Below, piece after piece: positions 1 to 6,098 of a stretch of 16,090 nucleotides of DNA. Source of the DNA: Candidatus Shapirobacteria bacterium (lineage in GTDB: Bacteria; Patescibacteriota; Microgenomatia; UBA12405); NCBI GenBank assembly GCA_009885205.1, contig VFLE01000183.1:1-16090 (forward strand), read 5' to 3'. The notes under the pieces are model-generated. The model was not told where the DNA came from. It made no database searches and saw only the letters and a program-made list of their open reading frames with translations. The position numbers and the translations under genes are program-made. The stretch's first letter is position 1. Each line of letters opens with the position of its first letter.

Positions 1-191
1 ACCGGCGACGGGACGAGCGGGGCGAGTTATAATGATTTAAAATACGTTCGAATTTGTACGTACAGCCTCAACAGTTTTTCATAATCACAGGAATGTGATG
101 TGGCGCAGGCCACGCCCGCACCGTTGGCCAGCGCCAAAAATCCGTCATTTTGAAATTTTGGGTGTATCGTTTTATCCAATAAAAAGTAGTT
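1..191 (-). repeat. Repeat copy A (inverted partner of B, direct partner of C)
   Basis: Positions 1-166 match the reverse complement of 1619-1784 with five mismatches (42, 68, 98, 138, 163) and no gap. After a 10-bp insertion relative to B (167-176), a further 15 bp (177-191) match 1604-1618. Positions 1-72 also match C (6154-6225) with two mismatches. The recombinase stop codon (27-29) and last 44 codons lie inside. The window starts in the loop of the hairpin seen whole in B and C, so the copy continues to the left. Confidence 0.93.
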
Positions 192-1583
192 CGAGCCGAC
201 AGTTTTGGCGATGATTGATAAATCATCGCAATTATTTTTTGCGCGCGCGATTTTGTGCGCTAGTAGCGCACTTTTAGTAAATTCAGCAAATGGTTCGAGC
301 CAACTCGAACCATGGTTGTTAATTTCTTTAATTTTCTCCTCTGTTGTTACCTTGTACTGTATTAATTCGTTTTTCTTTCTTTGGTAATCAAGTGGGTCGA
401 TGGTTTTATCGATGTAACCATCGAGAAGATTGTTGAGCTTGGAATCTGTGTCTAAAATTGCCGAAGTTAGGGTATTAATTTGACCTGATGTAGCATTTGT
501 TTCTGTGGCCACATCATCACTGGCCCAATCAAGAAACTTTTTAGCAACAAATGGACTCATTGAAGCACTAAAAATTATTTGTCTTAACTGATTTTCAAAT
601 ATATGAGATTCGAGATATGATTGATGGCATGGGATTTTCTTTTTACTACAACGATAATAGTGGTAATCGACATAAATGTCGCGGCGAAGATAATGCTTGC
701 GATGTTTTTCGGCGGTGATGGACGAACCACATTCGCCGCAAGTGGCTAATCCCAAAAAGTGAAAATCAGTTTTGTGGGACAAATAATTTTTGGATTTACG
801 ATTAATAACTTGTTGAACTTTATCAAAAAGTTTCTTGGTGATGATGGGTTTGTGAACACCAGTAAAGAATTCGCCTTTGTATTTGAGGACTCCGTAATAA
901 AACGGGTTGGATAAAATTCGTCTGATGGTATCGAGATGAATTTTATTACCTTTATTGACACCAAAGACTTTGTTATCTGCGAGAAAATCTCGAATTTGAA
1001 TAAAAGCAAAACCGCCAGTGGCGAATAATTCAAAAGCCTTGATGATGTGTTTTGACTTTTGAGTATCGACAATTATCGTTTTGGCTTGATTGATGGGGTG
1101 ATAATTTAAGTAACCGATTGGAGCTTTGTTAGGCCACTCCCCTCGTCTGATTTTCTGTCTGTTGCCTCGTTTAACATTCTCACTTAAATTATCAACATAA
1201 TATTTGCTCTGACCAAAGGCAATATTTAACATAAACTTGCCTTGGGGCGTGTTATCAAACCAAAACGAGGGGAACTTTAGGTCGAGGAGTTTACCAGTAT
1301 CGAGAAGATAGATGAGCTGACCGCCATCGACTGAATTACGAGCTAAGCGATCTGGATGCCAGGCCACAATTCCCTGCGCTTTGTTGGCTTCGAGTAATTT
1401 AACCATGCGATTAAATTCTCCTCGACCTGGGCTTTTGGCGGTTTTGCTTTCAATTATATATTCAAGAATTTCGAGATTTTCTCTTAAGGCGAATTCTTTA
1501 ACTTCGGCAATTTGGGCTTCGATAGAAAGGATTTGTCGATCGGGTTCATCAGTAGATTTACGACAATAGGCAATGTACTTCAT
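27..1583 (-). CDS. Large serine recombinase (resolvase/invertase superfamily)
   Basis: This 518-aa protein should cut and rejoin DNA at paired sites through a serine-DNA intermediate. An N-terminal resolvase domain (about 1-145) carries R8 and the likely nucleophile S10 in the YCRKS motif, and the DRLAR motif at 78-82. A Recombinase domain follows (about 150-265), then a zinc ribbon (C282, C285, C312, C319) and a probable coiled coil (about 366-425). The length fits large serine recombinases. The last 44 residues and the stop lie inside repeat A, and the inverted copy B encodes the same tail in frame, with two substitutions. The 3' 300 bp is unusually rich in palindromes. A possible -10 (TACAAT, 1620-1615) lies at the edge of B, and no Shine-Dalgarno motif is visible before the ATG. 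The family call is firm; whether it acts on the flanking repeats is inferred. Confidence 0.95.
   Translation of the reverse strand: MKYIAYCRKSTDEPDRQILSIEAQIAEVKEFALRENLEILEYIIESKTAKSPGRGEFNRMVKLLEANKAQGIVAWHPDRLARNSVDGGQLIYLLDTGKLLDLKFPSFWFDNTPQGKFMLNIAFGQSKYYVDNLSENVKRGNRQKIRRGEWPNKAPIGYLNYHPINQAKTIIVDTQKSKHIIKAFELFATGGFAFIQIRDFLADNKVFGVNKGNKIHLDTIRRILSNPFYYGVLKYKGEFFTGVHKPIITKKLFDKVQQVINRKSKNYLSHKTDFHFLGLATCGECGSSITAEKHRKHYLRRDIYVDYHYYRCSKKKIPCHQSYLESHIFENQLRQIIFSASMSPFVAKKFLDWASDDVATETNATSGQINTLTSAILDTDSKLNNLLDGYIDKTIDPLDYQRKKNELIQYKVTTEEKIKEINNHGSSWLEPFAEFTKSALLAHKIARAKNNCDDLSIIAKTVGSNYFLLDKTIHPKFQNDGFLALANGAGVACATSHSCDYEKLLRLYVQIRTYFKSL
190..254 (-). repeat. Composite site inside recombinase gene: left arm, perfect palindrome, right arm
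   Basis: Read on the coding strand, the site has a left arm (254-230: AAAATC, a GC alternation, an A run, TAATT), a perfect palindrome (229-208: 9-base arms GCGATGATT and AATCATCGC around a 4-base loop), and a right arm (207-190: CAAAACTGTCGGCTCGAA). The same arms occur elsewhere: both, diverged, at 3489-3546; the left arm alone at 6099-6124 just inside C; the right arm alone at 1814-1831 just inside B. The repetition is direct observation. A role as a recombination or binding site is inferred. Confidence 0.7.
255..311. other. Two further perfect inverted repeats inside the recombinase gene
   Basis: GTGCGCTA and TAGCGCAC around one base occupy 255-271. GGTTCGAG and CTCGAACC around CCAA occupy 292-311. 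Both lie in coding sequence for the region after the coiled coil, right beside the composite site at 190-254. They could be dimer-binding sites or RNA hairpins, or chance; their clustering in one part of the gene is what stands out. Confidence 0.6.
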
Positions 1584-1603
1584 AAAAATTTTTGCGTTTC
1601 TTT

Positions 1604-1813
1604 AACTACTTTTTATTGTACGCCCAAAATTTCAAAATGACGGATTCTTGGCGCTGGCCAACGGTGCGGGCGTGGCCTGCGCCACACCACATTCCTGTGA
1701 TTATGAAAAACTGTTGGGGCTGTACGTACAAATTCGAACGTACTTTAAATCATTATAACTCGCCCCGCTCGTCCCGTCGCCGGTCGGGACGAAAAACGCG
1801 GGGCTCGATTGAA
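1604..1813 (+). repeat. Repeat copy B: inverted, decayed copy of the recombinase 3' end plus hairpin
   Basis: On the plus strand 1622-1757 keeps an open frame for the last 44 recombinase residues and the same TAA stop, with R-to-G and S-to-P changes relative to the gene. A 10-bp deletion at 1618/1619 breaks the frame further upstream, so this is a gene fragment and not a second gene. The part 1713-1813 is identical to the reverse complement of C (6125-6225), 101 of 101 bases. The fragment runs up to the recombinase's own leader, whose possible -10 overlaps its edge. Confidence 0.93.
1762..1804. other. Long two-stem hairpin in repeat B
   Basis: The outer stem is GCCCCGC (1762-1768) with GCGGGGC (1798-1804). 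The inner stem is CGTCCCG (1770-1776) with CGGGACG (1785-1791), enclosing an 8-base loop. One base and six bases bulge between the stems. It lies just after the stop codon of the recombinase-tail fragment. No T-run follows, so it is not a classical intrinsic terminator. It is strikingly GC-rich for this sequence. Confidence 0.85.
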
Positions 1814-1843
1814 CAAAACTGTCGGCTCGAAACGCAAAAATTT
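1814..1843 (+). repeat. Mosaic of recombinase-derived pieces just inside B
   Basis: Positions 1814-1831 equal the right arm of the composite site (reverse complement of 190-207, 18 of 18). Positions 1829-1843 (GAAACGCAAAAATTT) equal the reverse complement of 1586-1600 in the recombinase leader, 15 of 15. The two matches overlap by three bases, so the stretch is a junction of two pieces that are far apart in the recombinase gene. Confidence 0.8.
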
Positions 1844-1954
1844 AAAATCCTATTATACATATCCTAGTTAATTGGTTATAACGTAATAAATTTTTAAAAT
1901 AAAACAAATCATAATCCCATAATAACAGCGTGATAGTTGGGATATAATTAGAGA
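1844..1954 (+). promoter_or_regulatory. Upstream region and probable leaderless promoter of the 344-aa gene
   Basis: Together with B and the mosaic, this completes the non-coding stretch 1584-1954. It is very AT-rich. The clear signal is TATAAT at 1943-1948, six bases before the GTG start at 1955, which puts the expected transcription start at or next to the start codon. I see no convincing -35 at 17 bp spacing and no other feature. Confidence 0.55.
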
Positions 1955-2989
1955 GTGAGCAAATTAAATGAACCAGAAATTGCTAAAAAGTTCTCAAAAA
2001 TAATAAAGGTACTTCAAGTAAACATTACAAATGATACTTCATGGCCAGTTATTGCTGCAGAACTATTAAAAAACAGTGACGAAGATGAACAGTTGACCTT
2101 TTGGGAAGCTATAAAGCTTTATTTTATTAATCAGGAAAGACATATTGGGCAATGCCATAAAGGACAAATATACTGGAAACTTTCACTTCTATATCTTCAG
2201 AAGGGTGACATAACTAAATGTCTGGGATTTCTCGAAAAGAGTGCCATTGAAGATCGAGTTCTGAACCCAAACATATTTTCAGCTTCGATTGGGATGATAT
2301 CTGTATTGAAGCCTCTCCTTACCCGATATAAAAATGGTAAATCATGGATATTTGACCAAGACATGAATGATTTTTATTCATCTTTAAACCAACAAGAAAA
2401 AAGAGAGTTTGCAAAAGATTTATTTGAAGTTCATGATATGACTGCATCAGGAAGCATTTGGGTTATAAAGGATGATTTTTTTGGGTTTATTGATGATCTC
2501 AAAAAGAGACAGATCACGTTCGACACGTACAAGGAAGTTAGAGATATTGTCATGAATACAAATCTATCAACATATTATTCTTGTTTATTCTCGATGGGGT
2601 CAATCCTTGAAGGAATGTTAGATGACTTATTTGAACGAGACAATCAAAAAGTTTGGAACTTGTTTCATAACAGCCCAATAATACAGGCAGATGTTAAAAA
2701 GCCTAGCCGAATGGAACAAGGAACTTTCAACTCTGGAATGACACTTGGAGAAAAAATAACAGCACTTTTACTAATGGCTAAACATAACAAACTGCCTATG
2801 CCAAAACACTCAATTCTTCAAATGCGAATTATCGGAGAATATCGGGACTTGATACATCCTAGAAGAAGGCTTGATTCTCCTTATAAGCCCAATAGATATG
2901 TTGCATCATTTTTGTTCACTATGATAAGTAGATTTGCTGGACATTGGTGGCAAGAAAATATCAACAAACTTACTCTTGAAGTTTCATAA
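1955..2989 (+). CDS. 344-aa protein of unknown function, helical repeats plus possible HEPN-like C-terminus
   Basis: I do not recognise the family. The protein looks largely alpha-helical and soluble, with no signal peptide or membrane segment. Residues about 68-98 read like a TPR-type helical pair. The C-terminal third has an amphipathic helix (about 208-227, SCLFSMGSILEGMLDDL) and then EYRDLIHPRRR (295-305). That resembles the Arg-His segment of HEPN-type proteins, although the spacing here is R-x3-H and not the usual R-x4-6-H. A role in defence or RNA cleavage is therefore only a suggestion. GTG is chosen because TATAAT ends six bases upstream and no in-frame ATG follows for over 100 codons. 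It is the first cargo gene after B and overlaps the convergent 161-aa gene by six bases. Confidence 0.85.
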   Translation: MSKLNEPEIAKKFSKIIKVLQVNITNDTSWPVIAAELLKNSDEDEQLTFWEAIKLYFINQERHIGQCHKGQIYWKLSLLYLQKGDITKCLGFLEKSAIEDRVLNPNIFSASIGMISVLKPLLTRYKNGKSWIFDQDMNDFYSSLNQQEKREFAKDLFEVHDMTASGSIWVIKDDFFGFIDDLKKRQITFDTYKEVRDIVMNTNLSTYYSCLFSMGSILEGMLDDLFERDNQKVWNLFHNSPIIQADVKKPSRMEQGTFNSGMTLGEKITALLLMAKHNKLPMPKHSILQMRIIGEYRDLIHPRRRLDSPYKPNRYVASFLFTMISRFAGHWWQENINKLTLEVS

Positions 2990-3469
2990 TGAACACTCAA
3001 GTCTTTTTTTATAAGAATCTACTATTTTGCGCAAGTATTCACCCTTTATCTTGTGTTCTTCATCAAAAATATTCTGTTCTGAAGGGTTTCCCATTATTTC
3101 CATAGCTTTTTCGTCTTTCACATCTTGAAACCAAATAATCACGTCTGGATATGCAGCTATAAACCAATCACTATAGCCAAGTGGCTGATTCCCAAACTTG
3201 GCAAGTTCATCAATAGTTTGTGTTCCTTGCTTACTAAAATCTGGTTCATTTGCAAGTGAGGCGTGTGATTGGTATAGCTTCCTTGAGTTATGACGCAAGA
3301 TTTCATAATTTGCCTTGAATGATACAGGATTTATGTTGTCTGGAATAAGAAAACTATCAACAATATAGGTCAGAACTTGTTTTGTTCGACCATCTGGAGC
3401 ACCTTCAACGAATCTTTGCCATTCAGGATTACGCTTTATATATTTAGTAAATACTGAGAATATTCCCAT
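2984..3469 (-). CDS. 161-aa cytoplasmic protein of unknown function
   Basis: No family is recognised. The protein is hydrophilic with no signal peptide or membrane helix. It starts MGIFSVFTKYIKRNPEW and has aromatic-rich central segments (YSDWFIAAYPDVIIWFQDV, about 99-117). It converges on the 344-aa gene with a six-base overlap at the stop codons, so the two may be a functional pair, though they are transcribed from opposite sides. An extended -10 (TGATATAAT, 3489-3481 on the minus strand) lies 11 bases before the ATG. It is reported as a gene on the strength of its length, own promoter and compact fit between neighbours. Confidence 0.8.
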   Translation of the reverse strand: MGIFSVFTKYIKRNPEWQRFVEGAPDGRTKQVLTYIVDSFLIPDNINPVSFKANYEILRHNSRKLYQSHASLANEPDFSKQGTQTIDELAKFGNQPLGYSDWFIAAYPDVIIWFQDVKDEKAMEIMGNPSEQNIFDEEHKIKGEYLRKIVDSYKKRLECSL

Positions 3470-3488
3470 ACTTTGTCTTTATTATATC

Positions 3489-3546
3489 AAAATATTGCGG
3501 GCGCAAAAATTACAGTGATATATCGACTGTAGATAAAACTGTCGGC
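3489..3546 (+). repeat. Diverged copy of the composite recombinase-gene site
   Basis: This is colinear with the coding strand of 195-254, 58 against 60 bases. It opens AAAAT, then GCGGGCGCAAAAA where the gene has CGCGCGCGCAAAAAA, and ends with the exact 12-mer AAAACTGTCGGC (3535-3546). The centre differs in sequence but is again a near-palindrome: TACAGT (3511-3516) and ACTGTA (3526-3531) around GATATATCG. It fills the divergent gap between the 161-aa and 118-aa genes and touches the extended -10 of the former. Confidence 0.6.
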
Positions 3547-3567
3547 ATGAAAAGTGATAGTTTGTAA

Positions 3568-3573
3568 TATAAT
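3568..3573 (+). promoter_or_regulatory. -10 box for the four-gene cargo operon
   Basis: TATAAT ends ten bases before the ATG at 3584. No clear -35 is visible. The expected transcription start falls two to four bases before the ATG, so the leader is almost absent. Confidence 0.55.
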
Positions 3574-3583
3574 AGTCTTAGCT

Positions 3584-3940
3584 ATGACACTAAAACAAGC
3601 AGACCATATAAGACAAGATTGGGGGAAGTTTCTTGAAATTACAAACGGACATTTGATTGGTTTATTTTTAACTAATATTCCCGAAAGATTGTTGCCCTAT
3701 AAAAAGGAGGTAATATTGGAAGCATTGAATATGCTAATTGAATATTGCAAAAGTAACGGTGACGCTGAAAGCATAAATTTAATAAAAAATACTATCCCTT
3801 CTCTCGACTGGTATGTGAATGATTCAGAAGCTCTTGCCACTGCTGCCAAAAACTTCAATGATAAAGTCTACTTAGATTTATTCAAAAAGACCGACGAATC
3901 CCAACAAAAGCAGTACGATTATGTGTTAGCTAATTATTAA
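3584..3940 (+). CDS. 118-aa helical protein of unknown function, first gene of cargo operon
   Basis: No family is recognised. The protein is predicted soluble and mostly helical (MTLKQADHIRQDWGKFLEI at the start), with no signal peptide. The frame is open from a GTG at 3554, but TATAAT at 3568-3573 would then lie inside the gene, so the ATG at 3584 is the better start. The next gene begins 11 bases after the stop, which makes a four-gene operon likely (3584-5181). Its role beside two small membrane proteins and a lipoprotein is unknown. Confidence 0.75.
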   Translation: MTLKQADHIRQDWGKFLEITNGHLIGLFLTNIPERLLPYKKEVILEALNMLIEYCKSNGDAESINLIKNTIPSLDWYVNDSEALATAAKNFNDKVYLDLFKKTDESQQKQYDYVLANY

Positions 3941-3951
3941 TTAATAAATAT

Positions 3952-4200
3952 ATGCCAATAGTAAATATTTTTCTTCTAATTGGAATAGTTGCATTAATAT
4001 TTAGTTTTTCTAAAGGCAAGAATGCTATTTGGGGTGGAGCTACTTTTGGGTTAGTAATTGGTTTAATTATGGGTATCTTTACTGGAGATTTTTCAAACAT
4101 AATACGTGCAGTATTAATTGGTGCTGATGTTGGACTGGTTGCAGAATTACTCCCAGCTATCCCCAAAATGTTTTCAAAGATAGGTGAGGGACAAAAATAA
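3952..4200 (+). CDS. 82-aa small membrane protein with two glycine-rich helices
   Basis: There are two hydrophobic segments: about 3-18 (IVNIFLLIGIVALIFSF) and about 26-44 (a Gly-rich stretch with spaced GG, G, G, G). A third mildly hydrophobic amphipathic part follows (about 49-68). The spaced glycines suggest helix packing, as in glycine-zipper proteins. Two-helix proteins of this size include holins and small toxins, but nothing here proves such a role. It lies in the cargo operon, two bases before the CAP-domain lipoprotein gene. An AGGTGAGGG stretch at 4182-4190 near its end could be a distant ribosome site for the next gene. Confidence 0.75.
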   Translation: MPIVNIFLLIGIVALIFSFSKGKNAIWGGATFGLVIGLIMGIFTGDFSNIIRAVLIGADVGLVAELLPAIPKMFSKIGEGQK

Positions 4201-4202
4201 TT

Positions 4203-4799
4203 ATGAAACTTAAAGCAATCGGTTTAATAGTTTTGTCAGGGTTGTTAATATCTGCGTGTGCAATCGAGCAAAGTAAAATTGGTTCAAATACAACTACACC
4301 TGACATAACTGTGACACCAACTCAGATGTCTGAAAAGATTTTAGATAACGATCATATTTTATTATTAATTAATCAATACAGAATTCAAAACGGTTTAGTT
4401 AAGCTAGAGAAATCAACTGAACTTTGTAAATTAGCCGAGGAAAGGGCAAGCTACTTAATGGCGGATAGAATGAGTGCATATAGGAGTAGTCAAATAGGTA
4501 ATCATACTGGGTTCAAAAAGGCGGGTGTTGGATATTCTGGAACTGGAGTTGGCGAGAATATAGGAGCAAATTTGGCAAATGGATTTAAAGAAAATCCAAA
4601 CGGAGATTTTTCAAAAAACCGGAATATTGTTAAAACAAATCAAGACATTGGAGCTGTCAATCAATGGAAACAATCACCACCACATAACGAGTTGTTGTTG
4701 TCAAAAGAAAAAGGTGAAACTATATTAACCAAAGCATGTGTTGCAAGTAGAGTTGAAGACTACGGCATGTTGACGGTGTTTTTAACTGGGGATAAATAA
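4203..4799 (+). CDS. CAP (SCP/YkwD-like) domain lipoprotein
   Basis: This 198-aa protein begins with a lipoprotein signal whose lipobox ISAC places the acylated cysteine at C19, so it should be anchored outside the cell. After a Thr/Pro linker (about 28-45) a CAP domain follows. Visible family features are the opening helix (LLLINQYRIQNGL, 53-65), H101 in NHTGF, E118 in GENIG, and H161 in the PPHNELLL segment, which corresponds to the usual PxHRxN-L region. These His/Glu positions fit the conserved CAP cleft. C75 and C179 could form a disulfide. Bacterial CAP proteins are secreted with poorly known functions. It is the third gene of the cargo operon, one base before the next. Confidence 0.85.
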   Translation: MKLKAIGLIVLSGLLISACAIEQSKIGSNTTTPDITVTPTQMSEKILDNDHILLLINQYRIQNGLVKLEKSTELCKLAEERASYLMADRMSAYRSSQIGNHTGFKKAGVGYSGTGVGENIGANLANGFKENPNGDFSKNRNIVKTNQDIGAVNQWKQSPPHNELLLSKEKGETILTKACVASRVEDYGMLTVFLTGDK

Positions 4800-4800
4800 T

Positions 4801-5181
4801 ATGCAATTAAACATTGAACCGATATCAATATTTTCATTTTTGTTAAATATTATTTTTGCAGGTATAACTATTTATCAAATTGTTTCTTCTAAGAAAGAAG
4901 AGGAGAACACAAAATCCAAAGTAAAACTTTGGCAAAAATCAGCAGAAGGAATAAAAAACGGGTTATTGGGGATAGCTATGAATCCTGATAGATTTACAGG
5001 TAAAAATGATATTGCATCTGCCGTTCAATCGTTAGCACAAGTGGCCACTTCTTTTGATGATTCGTTTGTTGAAGAAAGATTTTATACAGAATCAGAAGTG
5101 AAACAAAAGCGTGAAGATACTGAAAAAGAGCAAAAGAAATTGTTTGAATCTTTTAGAACTAATCCAGTAAACAAAGTTTAG
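4801..5181 (+). CDS. 126-aa protein with one N-terminal membrane helix and charged tail
   Basis: A single hydrophobic helix spans about 8-29 (ISIFSFLLNIIFAGITIYQIV). A charged, probably helical tail follows, ending in a Lys/Glu-rich stretch (about 97-117) that looks like a coiled coil. No family is recognised. It begins one base after the CAP lipoprotein stop, so it should be translated from the same message. A membrane tether working with the lipoprotein and the 82-aa protein is possible, but this rests on gene order alone. Confidence 0.75.
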   Translation: MQLNIEPISIFSFLLNIIFAGITIYQIVSSKKEEENTKSKVKLWQKSAEGIKNGLLGIAMNPDRFTGKNDIASAVQSLAQVATSFDDSFVEERFYTESEVKQKREDTEKEQKKLFESFRTNPVNKV

Positions 5182-5231
5182 AGTCATTTTCTGTCAATAG
5201 CAAATTATTTCGATATCATAGGTCAAACACA

Positions 5232-5260
5232 TTGATTAATTATAGGTCATGTGCTATTAT
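5232..5260 (+). promoter_or_regulatory. Promoter-like sequence upstream of candidate small RNA
   Basis: TTGATT (5232-5237), a 17-bp spacer, then TATTAT (5255-5260) preceded by TGC, which gives an extended -10. It lies after the cargo operon, with no start codon opening a gene before the terminator downstream. Confidence 0.45.
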
Positions 5261-5266
5261 TAAAAC

Positions 5267-5321
5267 AGGATTGGGGTGTCCTCAGTCGGTAAAGGGTCCC
5301 GTAAGGGACTTTTTGCTTTTT
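5267..5321 (+). ncRNA. Candidate small RNA of about 55 nt between promoter and terminator
   Basis: A transcript from the promoter at 5232-5260 would begin near 5267 and end at the terminator hairpin by about 5321. Inside is a weak stem (AGGA with TCCT around TTGGGGTG) followed by the terminator stem. No long frame fits. No known RNA family is recognised. It lies between the cargo operon and the convergent DUF3800 gene and would overlap that gene's stop codon, so antisense action at its 3' end is possible. Confidence 0.35.
5291..5321 (+). terminator. Intrinsic terminator after the cargo operon / small RNA
   Basis: AAAGGGTCCC (5291-5300) pairs with GGGACTTTTT (5305-5314), including two G-T pairs, around a GTAA loop. 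T-rich sequence follows (5310-5321). The orientation stops plus-strand transcription just where the opposing DUF3800 gene ends. Confidence 0.75.
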
Positions 5322-6066
5322 ATGGGAAAACTTTTAGACCGTAGCCATCAGTGTTACCTTTGTTGTCACAGTATATTTTTGTAGTGATAACATCAAAGCT
5401 TGTATATGGTTCGTTTGGAAATAAAACATGTCTAGCCAAAGGATATGCGCATAAGTCGGCAATTTGAAGACCGATGATATTATCTTTTTTGTAGTTAAAC
5501 TCAAATTTATTGATTCTAGTTTTTACTCTATCAGATGATACAAAATATGTTCCGCGATCTAGAATTATGTTGTACTGATCCAACAATTGTAGATCTTCTT
5601 TTTTGCCTCTTCTCTCAATCTTAATATTTACTGTTGATATTTTGTCTTGTGAATCAAGGCAAAATATCAATCTTTCAATGACAAAGGATAATGAAAGACT
5701 ATAAGGGTCTTTTGCTCCTTTGCCATATTTCTTAATATGTTTGTCTTTATCAACACCTGAACCAATAATTGTGAAATTTGAGTTACTTATAATTTCGTTT
5801 AATTGCTGATAAAATTTCTTCTTTAATTCTAAATCAAACAGTATTTGGAATGGCCCATCACATTTTCTAATTTCTTTTGAATGCAGAATAACATTTGTAG
5901 TCTTAAAGAAATCAATCTTAAATTGATTAATATTTTTCTCTAATTTTATTAATTCAGATTTTTCGAATAAAACACCACACAAAAGAAAAAGTGGAAAGTT
6001 TGGGTCAACAAATGACAATCCGTGATCTCCAGTTTCATCCATAAAAAAATAATAATCATGGGACAT
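5320..6066 (-). CDS. DUF3800 domain protein (RNase H-like fold)
   Basis: The 248-aa protein has the hallmarks of DUF3800. The N-terminal FMDETGDHG (8-16) contains the acidic pair D10/E11. A LHSKEIR segment follows (61-67), then E151 in IKIERRGKKED, and the C-terminal GLQIADLCAYPLARH (199-213) with D204. These acidic positions match the RNase H-like nuclease proposal for this family. The family is common on mobile elements and near defence genes, but its activity is not settled. On the minus strand TAAAAT (6078-6073) ends six bases before the ATG, so the message may be leaderless. The gene is the last cargo before repeat C and appears full length. Confidence 0.9.
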   Translation of the reverse strand: MSHDYYFFMDETGDHGLSFVDPNFPLFLLCGVLFEKSELIKLEKNINQFKIDFFKTTNVILHSKEIRKCDGPFQILFDLELKKKFYQQLNEIISNSNFTIIGSGVDKDKHIKKYGKGAKDPYSLSLSFVIERLIFCLDSQDKISTVNIKIERRGKKEDLQLLDQYNIILDRGTYFVSSDRVKTRINKFEFNYKKDNIIGLQIADLCAYPLARHVLFPNEPYTSFDVITTKIYCDNKGNTDGYGLKVFP

Positions 6067-6098
6067 AATTATATTTTACTCTTTTTATTTTTGGATTT

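Noticed and set aside
42..63. T-loop-like GTTCGAAT suggesting a tRNA as integration target
   Set aside because: The flanking bases do not pair as a T-stem and no other tRNA arm is found in A, B or C.
241..250. GC alternation as a simple dinucleotide repeat or Z-DNA tract
   Set aside because: It is only about ten bases long and is better explained as part of the repeated left arm, which also occurs at 6099-6124.
746..1072. 108-codon minus-strand frame inside the recombinase gene, and similar frames at 205-387, 1381-1569, 3930-4166, 7771-8058, 8111-8482, 8765-8962, 8986-9255, 11711-11917 and 14332-14526
   Set aside because: All lie within or largely over better-supported genes and show no motif or promoter of their own.
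1762..1804. Repeat hairpin as an intrinsic terminator of the recombinase gene
   Set aside because: No T-run follows the stem on either strand.
1592..1867. 91-codon plus-strand open frame between the recombinase and the first cargo gene
   Set aside because: It runs through repeat B in a frame shifted from the recombinase tail and through the hairpin; it is a by-product of the repeat.
3554..3583. GTG start at 3554 for the 118-aa protein gene
   Set aside because: The only -10 box (3568-3573) would lie inside the gene; the ATG at 3584 fits the promoter.
5270..5314. tRNA-like D-arm (CTCAGTCGGTAAAG)
   Set aside because: No acceptor, anticodon or T-arm can be folded; the following stem is an intrinsic terminator with a 4-base loop.
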